The notes under the pieces were generated by a model that saw only the letters and a list, made by a program, of their open reading frames with translations, had not been told where the DNA came from and ran no database searches. This document shows positions 47,243-56,479 of a stretch of DNA of 64,000 nucleotides, piece by piece; position 1 is the first letter of the stretch, and each line of letters starts with the position of its first letter. Both the position numbers and the translations under genes were made by a program. Origin of the DNA: Saccharofermentans sp. (GTDB lineage: Bacteria > Bacillota > Clostridia > Saccharofermentanales > Saccharofermentanaceae); contig JAKSRI010000001.1 in assembly GCA_024403695.1 (NCBI GenBank), forward strand, positions 62,001-126,000, read 5' to 3'.

Positions 47243-49483
47243 ATGGAAAAGATTTTCAGAACTGAAATCGCTGGTCGTCCACTCGTTGTAAAGACTGGCA
47301 ACATCGCACAGTTCGCTAACGGTTCTGTACTTATTCAGTACGGTGACACTAGCGTTCTTTCTACAGTAACAGCTTCTGCTGCACCACGTGATGGTATCGA
47401 TTTCTTCCCACTCTCTGTTGACTATGAGGAGAAGATGTATGCAGTAGGTAAGATTCCTGGTGGCTTCCTTAAGAGAGAGGGACGTCCAGGTGAGAAGGCT
47501 ATCCTCGTTTCTCGAGTAATTGATAGACCTATTCGTCCTTTGTTCCCAAAGGATCTTCGTAATGACTGCGTAGTTAACAACCTCGTAATGTCTGTTGATC
47601 AGGATTGCTCACCAGAGATTACAGCTATGCTTGGTACATCCATTGCTATTGCTATTTCTGATATTCCTTGGAAGGGACCTGTTGGTGGCGTAGTTCTCGG
47701 TCTTATCGATGGTAAGACAATTATCAACCCTACTGAGGCACAGCGTGCAGTATCCGATATGTACGTTACACTCGCTGGTACAGCTACAAAGATCTGCATG
47801 GTTGAGGCTGGCGCTAACGAAGTACCTGATGATGTAATGCTTAATGCTATCGCTGAGGGTCACGAAGAGATTAAGAAGATTGTTGCTTTCATCAACTCTA
47901 TCGTTGCTGAGATTGGTAAGCCAAAGTTCGAGTATGAGTCTGCTGACGTTCCAGAGGATGTTTTCGCAGCTGTTAAGGAGTTTGGTTGGGACAAGATGCG
48001 TCAGGCAGTTCTTTCTGACGACAAGTCCGTAAGAGATGCTAACGTTGCTGCACTTCAGGAAGAAGTTGCTGCAATGCTCGAAGAGAAGGAAGAGGGTCTT
48101 TCTTCATGGGCAGGCGACGCTATCTATAAGCTTGAGAAGAAGGTTGTTAGAGATTACCTCTTCCGTGAGCACGTTCGTGTTGATGGTCGTGCACTCGATC
48201 AGATCAGACCACTTTCCTGTGATGTAGACGTACTCCCAAGAGTTCACGGTTCTGCACTCTTCCAGAGAGGTCAGACACAGGTAATGAACGTTTGTACACT
48301 CGCTCCTCTTGCTGAGGCACAGAAGCTCGAGGGTCTTGATAACGAGACAACAAAGAGATACATTCACCACTACAACTTCCCAGGTTATTCAGTAGGTGAG
48401 GCTAAGGCTACAAGATCTCCAGGACGTCGTGAGATTGGTCACGGTGCTCTTGCTGAGAGATCCCTTATCCCAGTACTCCCATCTGAGGAAGAGTTCCCAT
48501 ATGCAATCAGAACTGTATCTGAGATCACAATGTCTAACGGTTCTACATCTCAGGGTTCTGTATGTGCTTCCACACTTTCTCTTATGGCAGCTGGTGTACC
48601 AATTAAGAGACCTGTAGCTGGTATTTCTTCTGGTCTTATCGTTAACGAAGAGAATGATGAGGACTTCCTCGTATTCATGGATATCCAGGGCATCGAGGAC
48701 TTCTTCGGTGATATGGACTTTAAGGTAGCTGGTACAACAGAGGGTATTACTTCTATCCAGGTTGATATCAAGGTTGAGGGTCTCTCACTCGATATCATCA
48801 AGGCTGCTTTCGAGATGACACATAAGGGTCGTCTCCAGATCATCAATGATATTATTCTTCCTAAGATTGCTGCTCCAAGAGCTGAGCTTTCACCATTTGC
48901 TCCACGTATCATTTCTATGCAGATTCCTGTAGATAAGATCCGTGAGGTTATCGGTTCTGGCGGAAAGGTAATCAACAAGATCATTGCAGACACAGGCGCT
49001 GACATCAACATCAATGATGACGGACAGCTCTTTATCTGCACACCAGACCTCGAGAAGGCTGCTAAAGCACAGACAATCATCAAGGGTATTATCTCTGATC
49101 CAGAGGTTGGCCAGGAGTTTGATGGTGTTGTTACACGTCTCATGGACTTCGGTGCTTTCGTAGAGTTCCTCCCAGGTAAGGAAGGTCTCGTACACATTTC
49201 TAAGCTCGCTTGGAACAGAGTTGAGAAGGTAGAGGATGTTGTTAAGGAGGGTGACACTGTTAAGGTTAAGCTCATCGAGATTGACTCCCAGGGTCGTCTT
49301 AACCTCTCTATCAGAGATACTCTTCCAAAGCCAGAGGGCTATGTAGAGGAGGAGCCACGTCGCCGCGAGGGTCGTCCTAACAGAGAGAGAAGAAATGGTG
49401 ATCGTCCAAATCGTGAGAGAAGAAACTTCAACAACGACAATAATGACGATGTTCCAGCAAAGGGCAGAAGAATTGAGTTCTAA
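47243..49483 (+). CDS. pnp: Polyribonucleotide nucleotidyltransferase (PNPase)
   Basis: 746 aa. A 3'-5' phosphorolytic exoribonuclease. Two RNase PH cores (about 1-230 and 310-545) flank a helical domain. Visible signatures are VDYEEKMYAVGKIPGGFLKREGR, RPIRPLFPKDLRND, and in the second core TRSPGRREIGHGALAERSL and the SNGSTSQGSVCASTL segment. The KH domain PVDKIREVIGSGGKVINKI and S1 domain GQEFDGVVTRLMDFGAFVEF follow. The tail carries an Arg/Gly/Asn-rich repeat (REGRPNRERRNGDRPNRERRN), probably for extra RNA binding or degradosome contacts. A structured 5' leader suggests autoregulation. Confidence 0.97.
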   Translation: MEKIFRTEIAGRPLVVKTGNIAQFANGSVLIQYGDTSVLSTVTASAAPRDGIDFFPLSVDYEEKMYAVGKIPGGFLKREGRPGEKAILVSRVIDRPIRPLFPKDLRNDCVVNNLVMSVDQDCSPEITAMLGTSIAIAISDIPWKGPVGGVVLGLIDGKTIINPTEAQRAVSDMYVTLAGTATKICMVEAGANEVPDDVMLNAIAEGHEEIKKIVAFINSIVAEIGKPKFEYESADVPEDVFAAVKEFGWDKMRQAVLSDDKSVRDANVAALQEEVAAMLEEKEEGLSSWAGDAIYKLEKKVVRDYLFREHVRVDGRALDQIRPLSCDVDVLPRVHGSALFQRGQTQVMNVCTLAPLAEAQKLEGLDNETTKRYIHHYNFPGYSVGEAKATRSPGRREIGHGALAERSLIPVLPSEEEFPYAIRTVSEITMSNGSTSQGSVCASTLSLMAAGVPIKRPVAGISSGLIVNEENDEDFLVFMDIQGIEDFFGDMDFKVAGTTEGITSIQVDIKVEGLSLDIIKAAFEMTHKGRLQIINDIILPKIAAPRAELSPFAPRIISMQIPVDKIREVIGSGGKVINKIIADTGADININDDGQLFICTPDLEKAAKAQTIIKGIISDPEVGQEFDGVVTRLMDFGAFVEFLPGKEGLVHISKLAWNRVEKVEDVVKEGDTVKVKLIEIDSQGRLNLSIRDTLPKPEGYVEEEPRRREGRPNRERRNGDRPNRERRNFNNDNNDDVPAKGRRIEF

Positions 49484-49511
49484 TTAACCCTTTAAGTTGA
49501 TTTAATTTACT

Positions 49512-49543
49512 AAGGCCGTCTCGAATAAGAGGCGGCCTTTTTA
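49512..49543 (+). terminator. Rho-independent terminator after pnp
   Basis: AAGGCCGTCTC pairs with GAGGCGGCCTT (one G-U pair) around a 6-nt loop, with a T run. Confidence 0.92.
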
Positions 49544-49564
49544 TATACGCACGCGTGTAAAGTA

Positions 49565-49573
49565 TGGTAAAAT
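49565..49573 (+). promoter_or_regulatory. Extended -10 promoter of ymdB operon
   Basis: TGGTAAAAT, the same TGG-TAAAAT form as the phoH promoter. The expected leader is about 35 nt. Confidence 0.5.
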
Positions 49574-49614
49574 AAACTGTTTTATTATGCTTTACGAAAG
49601 GAGCCACCACTTAA

Positions 49615-50391
49615 GTGCGTATTTGTTTTATCGGTGACATCGTTGCTGCACCAGGTAGACGTGCTATGAAGCGCGTTCTTCCTAATTTTCTGCGCGATAA
49701 CAACATTGATATCTGTATTGCAAATGCTGAGAACAGTGCACACGGTCTTGGTGTGTCTCCTAAAGTTATTGAAGAACTAACTGCACTTGGAGCTGATGCC
49801 ATCACATTGGGTAATCACACTTTTTCTAACTATGATTACTTTAATATGGCTAACCGTTATCCACAGGTTGCAAGACCAGCTAATGTTAGTCCTGATTGGC
49901 CTGGTTTTGATTACGTTATTGTGGAGAAAAATGGCAACAAGTTAGGTGTTATTAACCTTCTTGGACAGGTTGATATTATGCCTTCCGCAGCGGACCCATT
50001 TCGTAAAGCTGACGAGCTTATTGACGCACTTAAAGCACAGGGCGTTAATGATGTCTTTATTGATTTCCACGCAGAAGCTACTGGCGAGAAAATTGCTTTC
50101 GGATACTACATGGATGGCAAGGCTGTAGTGGTGGCTGGCACTCATACACACGTGCAGACTGCCGATAACAGAATCCTTCCTAACGGTACAGGATACATCT
50201 CTGATGCAGGCATGACAGGCTGTATGGACTCAGTGTTAGGCATGGACATCGACATATCCATTGGACGACTTAAGGATAAGCTTAATCTTCGTTATCAGCC
50301 TGCAGAGGGTGATGCGGCAATTAGTGGAATAATCGCAGATATTAATAATGGAAAATGCATTAGCATAAAGAGGTTTACAGAATATGAGTAA
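49615..50391 (+). CDS. ymdB: YmdB-type metallophosphoesterase
   Basis: 258 aa, GTG start 11 nt after AAAGGAG. Family motifs are FIGDIVAAPGRRA, IANAENSAHGLGV, ITLGNHTFSNYDY, FIDFHAEATGEK and GTHTHVQTADNRIL, matching the dinuclear-metal centre of YmdB (TIGR00282). In Bacillus it has 2',3'-cyclic nucleotide phosphodiesterase activity and affects biofilm and motility decisions and RNA turnover. The next gene (lspA) overlaps its last 8 nt. Confidence 0.92.
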   Translation: MRICFIGDIVAAPGRRAMKRVLPNFLRDNNIDICIANAENSAHGLGVSPKVIEELTALGADAITLGNHTFSNYDYFNMANRYPQVARPANVSPDWPGFDYVIVEKNGNKLGVINLLGQVDIMPSAADPFRKADELIDALKAQGVNDVFIDFHAEATGEKIAFGYYMDGKAVVVAGTHTHVQTADNRILPNGTGYISDAGMTGCMDSVLGMDIDISIGRLKDKLNLRYQPAEGDAAISGIIADINNGKCISIKRFTEYE

Positions 50392-50998
50392 CATTACCAA
50401 GAGAATGTATGCGTGGTACAGCATTTTATGTATCGCCATGGTTGTTCTTGATCAGGTGACAAAGCACTATATTGTTAAGACAATTATTTTACATAGACAG
50501 AAGACTATCATTAAAGGTTTCTTCTCTCTCTATTACACACAGAATACTGGAAGTGCGTTCAGTTTCCTGGCGGATAAATCATGGGGAATCTATGTTTTAA
50601 GCGCTATCTCGCTTGTTATGGCGATTCTTATTCTGTTTCTCATGCTCAAAGCCATTAAGCTGGAATTGTATCTCATTGCTGCTTCAATGGCGCTTCTCGT
50701 GTCAGGTGCGGCAGGTAACCTTATCGACAGATTCAGACTTCATTATGTAGTTGATTTCATCAGCTTTACATTCGGTTCTTATAACTTCGCGATCTTCAAT
50801 GTGGCAGATATTTTTGCTGTATGCGGCACTATTTTGCTCATTGCCATTATCATCTTCGATTCCAAGAAGTTCGACGTGTTATTAGACAACATTGGTCCTA
50901 AGAAGGATAAGGGCGAGGGCACGAAAGTGGAGGCAACCCCAGCACCAGAGGCAGAAGAGTCAACAACAGACGACAAGAAGGAGGAAGAAAATGCTTGA
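50384..50998 (+). CDS. lspA: Lipoprotein signal peptidase
   Basis: 204 aa. Four membrane helices with the aspartyl protease pair: Asp in AAGNLIDRFR and Asp in FAIFNVADIFAVCG. It removes signal peptides from prolipoproteins at the membrane; several lipoproteins are encoded in this window (57248, 59886). The N-terminal VVLDQVTKHYI and TGSAFSFL motifs are normal. A C-terminal charged tail of about 40 residues (KKDKGEGTKVEATPAPEAEE) is an extension compared with the usual length of about 160. It overlaps both neighbours, so ymdB-lspA-rluD is an operon. Confidence 0.95.
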   Translation: MSNITKRMYAWYSILCIAMVVLDQVTKHYIVKTIILHRQKTIIKGFFSLYYTQNTGSAFSFLADKSWGIYVLSAISLVMAILILFLMLKAIKLELYLIAASMALLVSGAAGNLIDRFRLHYVVDFISFTFGSYNFAIFNVADIFAVCGTILLIAIIIFDSKKFDVLLDNIGPKKDKGEGTKVEATPAPEAEESTTDDKKEEENA

Positions 50999-51893
50999 GT
51001 TAAAAGCTACAGAAATAAGCAGACTTGATGCTTTTATTTCTTCTCAGAATCAGGATTATACAAGAAGTTATTTTAATAACCTCATCGCGGCAGGTAATGT
51101 TACAGTTAACGGTAAGGTTGTAACTAAGAGTGGTTACAAGACTGCTGTTGGTGATGAGATCATTGTTGATATTCCTGCACCTGTAGATACAGATGCAAAG
51201 CCAGAGGATATCCCACTTAATATCGTTTATGAGGATGACGACCTTATTATTATTAACAAACCTCAGGGTATGGTTGTTCACCCAGCAGCTGGCCATTATA
51301 CGGGCACATTGGTAAATGCGCTTTTGTATCACTGTAAGGGTAATCTTTCTGATATTAACGGCGTCATCAGACCTGGTATTGTTCATCGACTTGATAAGGA
51401 TACATCAGGCCTTATGGTGGCTGTTAAGAATAACGAGACTCACGTAAAGCTCGCTGAGATGATGAGTAATCATGAAGTAAAGAGACAGTATCGAGCTCTC
51501 GTTTATGGTGTAATCACAACTGATAAGGCTACTATCGATGCTCCAATCGGACGCGTAGATGGTGACAGACGTAAGATGGTTGTAAATGAGAATGGTAAGC
51601 CATCAATTACACACTTCGAGGTGGTTAAGAGATATTCTGAGGTTACTGACCTTAAGCTTATTCTCGAGACTGGTCGTACACACCAGATTAGAAGTCATAT
51701 GACTTATATCGGCCATCCAGTAGTTGGTGATCCACTCTATGCACCAAGACGTAAGAACTATGGTTTGGAAGGTCAGTGCCTCCACAGCCAGTCAATTTCC
51801 TTTATTCATCCTCGAACAGGTGAATTAATCGAGTATACAAGCGAGCTTCCGTCCTATTATACGGACATATTGGGAAAGCTTTATGAGATTTGA
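50991..51893 (+). CDS. rluD: 23S rRNA pseudouridine synthase, RluD family
   Basis: 300 aa. An S4 RNA-binding domain (about 8-60: RLDAFISSQNQDYTRSYFNNLI, quoted as SRLDAFISS and SYFNNLI) is followed by the catalytic domain with IVHRLDKDTSGLMVAVKN, where Asp of HRLDKDTSG is the nucleophile (about 133). The later GRTHQIRSHM is typical of the RluA/RluD family. The start at ATG behind GGAGGAAGAAA overlaps the lspA stop. lspA followed by an RluD-family gene is a common Firmicutes order. Exact uridine targets are inferred from the family. Confidence 0.9.
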   Translation: MLELKATEISRLDAFISSQNQDYTRSYFNNLIAAGNVTVNGKVVTKSGYKTAVGDEIIVDIPAPVDTDAKPEDIPLNIVYEDDDLIIINKPQGMVVHPAAGHYTGTLVNALLYHCKGNLSDINGVIRPGIVHRLDKDTSGLMVAVKNNETHVKLAEMMSNHEVKRQYRALVYGVITTDKATIDAPIGRVDGDRRKMVVNENGKPSITHFEVVKRYSEVTDLKLILETGRTHQIRSHMTYIGHPVVGDPLYAPRRKNYGLEGQCLHSQSISFIHPRTGELIEYTSELPSYYTDILGKLYEI

Positions 51894-51895
51894 TG

Positions 51896-51904
51896 TGGTA
51901 AAAT
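51896..51904 (+). promoter_or_regulatory. Extended -10 promoter of phoH (leaderless candidate)
   Basis: TGGTAAAAT ends exactly 7 nt before the phoH ATG, with no Shine-Dalgarno sequence between. It overlaps the region just after the rluD stop. Confidence 0.5.
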
Positions 51905-51911
51905 TAAATAT

Positions 51912-52877
51912 ATGATAGAGAGAATTGAGAATAACAATATTCGCAATGTTTTTGTAGGTGACTATCTTAACAGGGTAGCTAATTATTTTCATGTGGAATC
52001 AGAGTTCGATGGCAACAGTGTTGTAGTGTCTGGCGATGATTCACTGATGGTTACTAGAGCTCTCTCTGTTTATAACGCTATGTTAGAATTGTATGCTCAG
52101 GATAAGGGTGAGATCGATTCTAGACTGGTAGATTATCTTTGTTATCTTGCTACTAATGGCGGCCTTTCAGACTTTGTAAAGGTCGTTGATGACGTTATTT
52201 ATACCACTCCTTCTGGTAGACCTATTAAGCCTAAGACTCTTGGTCAGAGGTTTTATACAGATGCTCTTAAGAGAAGTGAGCTTGTAATCTGTAGTGGTCC
52301 TGCTGGTTCTGGTAAGACTTTCCTTGGTGTTGCCATGGCGGTCAAAGCATTTCGTAACAGGGAAGTGTCTCGCATAATTTTAACAAGACCTGCAGTTGAG
52401 GCAGGCGAGAGACTTGGTTTCCTTCCAGGAGATATCGAAGAGAAAGTTAACCCTTACATGAGACCAATTTATGATGCACTTACTGTACTTCTTGGTCAGG
52501 AGCTTTTTGAGAAATATTATGAGAAAGGCCTTATCGAGGTGTCACCACTGGCATTCATGCGTGGACGTAACCTTGATGATGCTTTCGTGCTTCTTGATGA
52601 GGCGCAGAATACTACCGTGGAGCAGATGAAGATGTTCTTAACACGTCTTGGCCTTAACTGCCGTGCTTGCGTCTGCGGTGATTTTACACAGATTGATTTG
52701 CCACGTGGCACTACTAGCGGTTTATATGATAGCCTTAACGTTCTTTCTGACGTTGACGGCATCAGCATCGTATCACTGAAGTCAGCTGATATTGTGCGTA
52801 ATCCACTTGTTATGAAGATTGTTCAGGCGTATGGAAAAAGGGATAAAGAGTTGAATAAGGAGAATACTTATGAATAA
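51912..52877 (+). CDS. phoH: PhoH-family ATPase
   Basis: 321 aa. An N-terminal KH-like part (about 1-85) precedes the ATPase core: TLGQRFYTDALKRSELVICSGPAGSGKTFLGVAMA (Walker A quoted as SGPAGSGKTFL near 128), LTRPAVEAGERLGFLPGD, FVLLDEAQNTTVEQMKMFLTR (Walker B), GDFTQIDLPRG and the final SADIVRNPLV. The protein is thought to act in RNA metabolism together with YbeY, whose gene is two genes downstream in fused form. The promoter geometry suggests a leaderless mRNA. Its stop codon overlaps the pgpH start. Confidence 0.94.
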   Translation: MIERIENNNIRNVFVGDYLNRVANYFHVESEFDGNSVVVSGDDSLMVTRALSVYNAMLELYAQDKGEIDSRLVDYLCYLATNGGLSDFVKVVDDVIYTTPSGRPIKPKTLGQRFYTDALKRSELVICSGPAGSGKTFLGVAMAVKAFRNREVSRIILTRPAVEAGERLGFLPGDIEEKVNPYMRPIYDALTVLLGQELFEKYYEKGLIEVSPLAFMRGRNLDDAFVLLDEAQNTTVEQMKMFLTRLGLNCRACVCGDFTQIDLPRGTTSGLYDSLNVLSDVDGISIVSLKSADIVRNPLVMKIVQAYGKRDKELNKENTYE

Positions 52878-54939
52878 CAAATGGCTGCGAATCCAGCAGA
52901 TTGTTGTTTATGTTTTGATGACGGCTATTGCTACGATGATCGTATTCTATGGCTACAGACCTGTTAGTTATGACTTGTCTGTTGGTTCTATCTGTAATAC
53001 AGATATCTACGCACCTAGAAGCTTTACTGATTCATATCAGACAGAGTATGAGGCGGTTCTTGCCAAGAACTCTGTTAAGGCCGTGTTCGTTAGATCCGAG
53101 AATATCTCTAATCAGAGTGTAGAGAATACTAAGTCTTTCTTCACACTCATTGCTCAGGAGAGAGCAGCACGTGATGCTGAGTCTGCTGAGGGTAAGACTC
53201 CTTCATTTAATTCTGTTAGCAATGGAATTAATAAGAAGCTGGAGAATACATATAACAATACTTTAAGTTCTACATGTATTCATGACCTTATGTTCATGTC
53301 CAGTTCTGCATTTAGCTTGATTTCTGATAAGGCTGCATCAATTACAGAGATTATCATGATGGATAATGTAAGTTCTGATGCCATTAGTTCTATTATTGCT
53401 ACTCAGGTAAGAGCATTCGAGGAGAGTTATCCTGATTACGCTAATTTCAGTGGTACACTCGAAGAGATTCTTAATCTTACTATCACTCCTAACTCTGTAT
53501 TTGATCAGGAAGCTACTAATGAGGCTGCTGATAATGCTTACCTTACAGCACTTAATAATCCTGCTACAGTAGAGCGTGGAACTAAGATTATCAGTAGTGG
53601 AGAAGTTATTACAGAACACATGTATCAGAGCCTTGTTGACTTGGAACTCGTAAGATCTGATGCATTTGATATTGTCATTCTCGCCAGAATTACTGGTTAT
53701 GTTGTTCTCGTAATGATTATCGTTGCTGCATATGTACTTAATTCTCATATTGTTAAGTACTTTGATATGAAGATGACTTATACAATGGTAATCTCATTTA
53801 TCATTCCAATTCTCGCTTCTTTGTATTTATCTGATCTTTCTACAAGCAGTTTAATTGTCCTTTTCTTTACAACAATTTCAGCTACATATCTTGGCGTTTC
53901 TTCAGGTATTATTTTGTCTGTGGCAACATCACTTATTATGTGGCCACTTTATAACTTCGATAATAGATTCATTTATATTAGCGTAATTGGTATCGTTATT
54001 ACTTCAATTATCGCTGGCAGACAGAATAGAAGATCCAATAGTGCTTCACTTATTATAATTCCTATGCTGGCATGTATTATCGCATGTGCAGGATATGACT
54101 TTGTAATGGGTAGTTCAGGAAAAGAGTTTATCGACAGCCTCGTATTTACAGGTATTACATCATCTTTCTCCATTATCATTGCTATTGGTCTTATGCCTAT
54201 CTATGAGTTGTTCTCTAATGCGGTTTCTCCTGTAAGACTTATCGAGTTGTCACAGCCTGGTCATCCACTTCTTAAGAGACTTTTCATGGAGGCTTCAGGA
54301 ACACATTCACATTCCATGATGGTTGCTAACCTTGCGGACTCAGCGGCTGAGGCAATCGGTGCTGATGCACTCCTTTGTAAGGTAGCATCTTATTATCACG
54401 ATATTGGTAAGCTCGAGAATCCATTGTATTTTACTGAGAACCAGTCTGATGGATACAATCCTCACAATGAGTTAACAACAGAGGAGAGCGTGGCTATTAT
54501 CACATCACATCCTATTCATGGTGTGCAGTTGGCTCGCAAGCATCACTTGCCTGAGGCTATCGTTAAGATTATCGACGAACACCATGGAACTACAGTGCCA
54601 GGTTACTTCTATACGAAAGCAGTTAACCAGGCAAAGGAACAGGGCCTTCCTGAGCCAGACGTGGCAGACTTTAGTTACAAGGGACACATCCCAACAACAA
54701 GAGAGTCTGCGATAATTATGATTGCCGATACCTGTGAGGCTGCTGTTAGATCAGCAAAACTTACAAAGACAGAGGATATCGAGCCATTCATTAGAAAGCT
54801 TATTAAGGCAAAGATTGAAGCTGATCAGTTTAATGATTCAGGTCTTTCTTTTGCAGATATTGAGAAAATTATAAGAGCGTTCCTCCATGTATATGCCGGA
54901 GCAAATCACGAAAGGATAAAGTATCCAGATGCAAATTGA
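52870..54939 (+). CDS. pgpH: 7TM-HD cyclic-di-AMP phosphodiesterase (PgpH/YqfF)
   Basis: 689 aa. A first membrane helix, an extracellular 7TM-HDED domain (about 40-265), a seven-helix membrane region (about 270-450) and a cytoplasmic HD phosphohydrolase domain (about 460-685) with GTHSHSMMVANLADSAAEAIG, YYHDIGKLENP and DEHHGT motifs, then MIADTCEAA. PgpH enzymes hydrolyse c-di-AMP to pApA and so control osmolyte and potassium balance. It lies between phoH and the ybeY-era fusion, the standard Firmicutes neighbourhood, with overlaps at both ends. Confidence 0.95.
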   Translation: MNNKWLRIQQIVVYVLMTAIATMIVFYGYRPVSYDLSVGSICNTDIYAPRSFTDSYQTEYEAVLAKNSVKAVFVRSENISNQSVENTKSFFTLIAQERAARDAESAEGKTPSFNSVSNGINKKLENTYNNTLSSTCIHDLMFMSSSAFSLISDKAASITEIIMMDNVSSDAISSIIATQVRAFEESYPDYANFSGTLEEILNLTITPNSVFDQEATNEAADNAYLTALNNPATVERGTKIISSGEVITEHMYQSLVDLELVRSDAFDIVILARITGYVVLVMIIVAAYVLNSHIVKYFDMKMTYTMVISFIIPILASLYLSDLSTSSLIVLFFTTISATYLGVSSGIILSVATSLIMWPLYNFDNRFIYISVIGIVITSIIAGRQNRRSNSASLIIIPMLACIIACAGYDFVMGSSGKEFIDSLVFTGITSSFSIIIAIGLMPIYELFSNAVSPVRLIELSQPGHPLLKRLFMEASGTHSHSMMVANLADSAAEAIGADALLCKVASYYHDIGKLENPLYFTENQSDGYNPHNELTTEESVAIITSHPIHGVQLARKHHLPEAIVKIIDEHHGTTVPGYFYTKAVNQAKEQGLPEPDVADFSYKGHIPTTRESAIIMIADTCEAAVRSAKLTKTEDIEPFIRKLIKAKIEADQFNDSGLSFADIEKIIRAFLHVYAGANHERIKYPDAN

Positions 54940-56479
54940 GTTAATTAATGAAGTAGAATTATCTTCTGAGATTATTGATAAGATTACACCATATTTTGAT
55001 AAGCTCACAGCTGCTGTATGCGACCTCGCAGAGCAGGGGATTATCGATGTAAGACTTCGTAAGATTTTGAACGATTCATCTTATGCAGCTCTTTCTTTTA
55101 TTGATTCTGAGACTATTCAGGAACTTAACAGAGAGAATCGTGATATTGATAAGCCTACTGATGTGCTTTCTTTCCCAATGATTGAGATGTTTAACGGAAA
55201 ACTGGAATCAGAAATTGCTCCTGAAGATATGGAGTTTACTGAGGATGGTGAGAGCGTTCTTAATCTTGGTGACATTATTATTTGTCCTGAAGTAGCACTT
55301 AAGAATGCTGCTGAGTATGGTCACTCTGAGGAAAGAGAGATTCTCTTCCTTATGGCGCATTCTATGCTTCATTTGCTCGGATATGATCACATTGAAGAGG
55401 ATGACGAGAAGATTATGTTATTCCTTCAGAAGAAGCTTATGTGTGATATCGGACTCGCTTTCGAGGACGAGGAGGCAGAGATTACTAATCACGCAGATGA
55501 GATGCCACAGGCACTTGCTGAGAATATTGCTTATCCTGCTGGTTCACCTTGTGAGCACTGTGGTTACATTTCCATTCTTGGTCGTCCTAACGTAGGTAAG
55601 TCCACACTTATTAACTACATCACAGGTATGAAGTTGGCTATCGTTTCACATAAGCCACAGACTACAAGAACTAATATCCGTTCTATCTATAACACAGATG
55701 ATTCACAGATTATCTTCGTAGATACACCGGGTGTACATAATCCTGGATCTAAGCTTGCCAAGATTATGGTTAATAACTCATTCTCATCTGCTAAGAATGC
55801 TGATGCTGTTCTTCTTATCGCTGATGGTAGATTCCCTAAGCCAGGTGCTGTAGAGCAGCAGCTTATCGAGCTTTGCAAGCAGAATAAGAAGAAGGTAGTT
55901 CTCGCTATTAATAAGTCTGATGATATTACTAAGGAGTCTCTGCTTCCAATGATTATGGCATACTCCAAGCTTTATGAGTTCGTAGAGATTATTCCTATCT
56001 CTGCGAAGACAGGTGATAACGTGGATCTCCTTATCGAGAAGCTTACAAATCTTCTTCCAGCAGGTCCTAGACTTTTTGATTCTGAGTATATGACTAACCA
56101 GACTGAGCGTGAGATTTGTGCTGAGCTCATCAGAGAGCAGATTCTCCATTATATCGATCAGGAGATTCCTCATGGAACATGCGTCGAGATTCAGTCATTT
56201 GAAGAGAAATATAAGAGTGATAGTAAGGACGCTTATGATCGTGAGATGTGCGTAATTAAGGCTAATATCGTATGCGAGCGTAATTCTCATAAGGGAATTA
56301 TTATTGGTAAGAATGGTCAGATGCTCAAGCGTATTGGAACACAGGCTCGTAAGGGTATGGAAAGACTTCTTGACTGTAAGGTTTTCCTTGAAGTGTTCGT
56401 AAAGGTTAGAGAAGACTGGAAGAATAACGATGGTCTTCTTAAGTCCTACGGTTATCAGGAAGAAGACGATGGCAAGTGA
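54929..56479 (+). CDS. YbeY endoribonuclease-Era GTPase fusion
   Basis: 516 aa. Residues about 1-180 are YbeY: a segment ending RDIDKPTDVLSFP, LGDIIICPEVALKNA, and the zinc site HSMLHLLGYDH (about 144-154). A linker of about 30 residues (about 180-210) ends with CEHC. Residues about 212-516 are Era: GRPNVGKSTLINYI (G1), KPQTTRTNIR (G2), FVDTPGVHNPGSKL (G3), AINKSDD (G4), PISAKTGDNV (G5), then the KH domain with HKGIIIGKNGQMLKRIG. The two proteins normally are separate partners in 16S rRNA 3'-end maturation and 30S assembly. The reading frame is uninterrupted and the usual genes between them (dgkA, cdd) are absent. recO follows with an 11-nt overlap. Confidence 0.93.
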   Translation: MQIELINEVELSSEIIDKITPYFDKLTAAVCDLAEQGIIDVRLRKILNDSSYAALSFIDSETIQELNRENRDIDKPTDVLSFPMIEMFNGKLESEIAPEDMEFTEDGESVLNLGDIIICPEVALKNAAEYGHSEEREILFLMAHSMLHLLGYDHIEEDDEKIMLFLQKKLMCDIGLAFEDEEAEITNHADEMPQALAENIAYPAGSPCEHCGYISILGRPNVGKSTLINYITGMKLAIVSHKPQTTRTNIRSIYNTDDSQIIFVDTPGVHNPGSKLAKIMVNNSFSSAKNADAVLLIADGRFPKPGAVEQQLIELCKQNKKKVVLAINKSDDITKESLLPMIMAYSKLYEFVEIIPISAKTGDNVDLLIEKLTNLLPAGPRLFDSEYMTNQTEREICAELIREQILHYIDQEIPHGTCVEIQSFEEKYKSDSKDAYDREMCVIKANIVCERNSHKGIIIGKNGQMLKRIGTQARKGMERLLDCKVFLEVFVKVREDWKNNDGLLKSYGYQEEDDGK

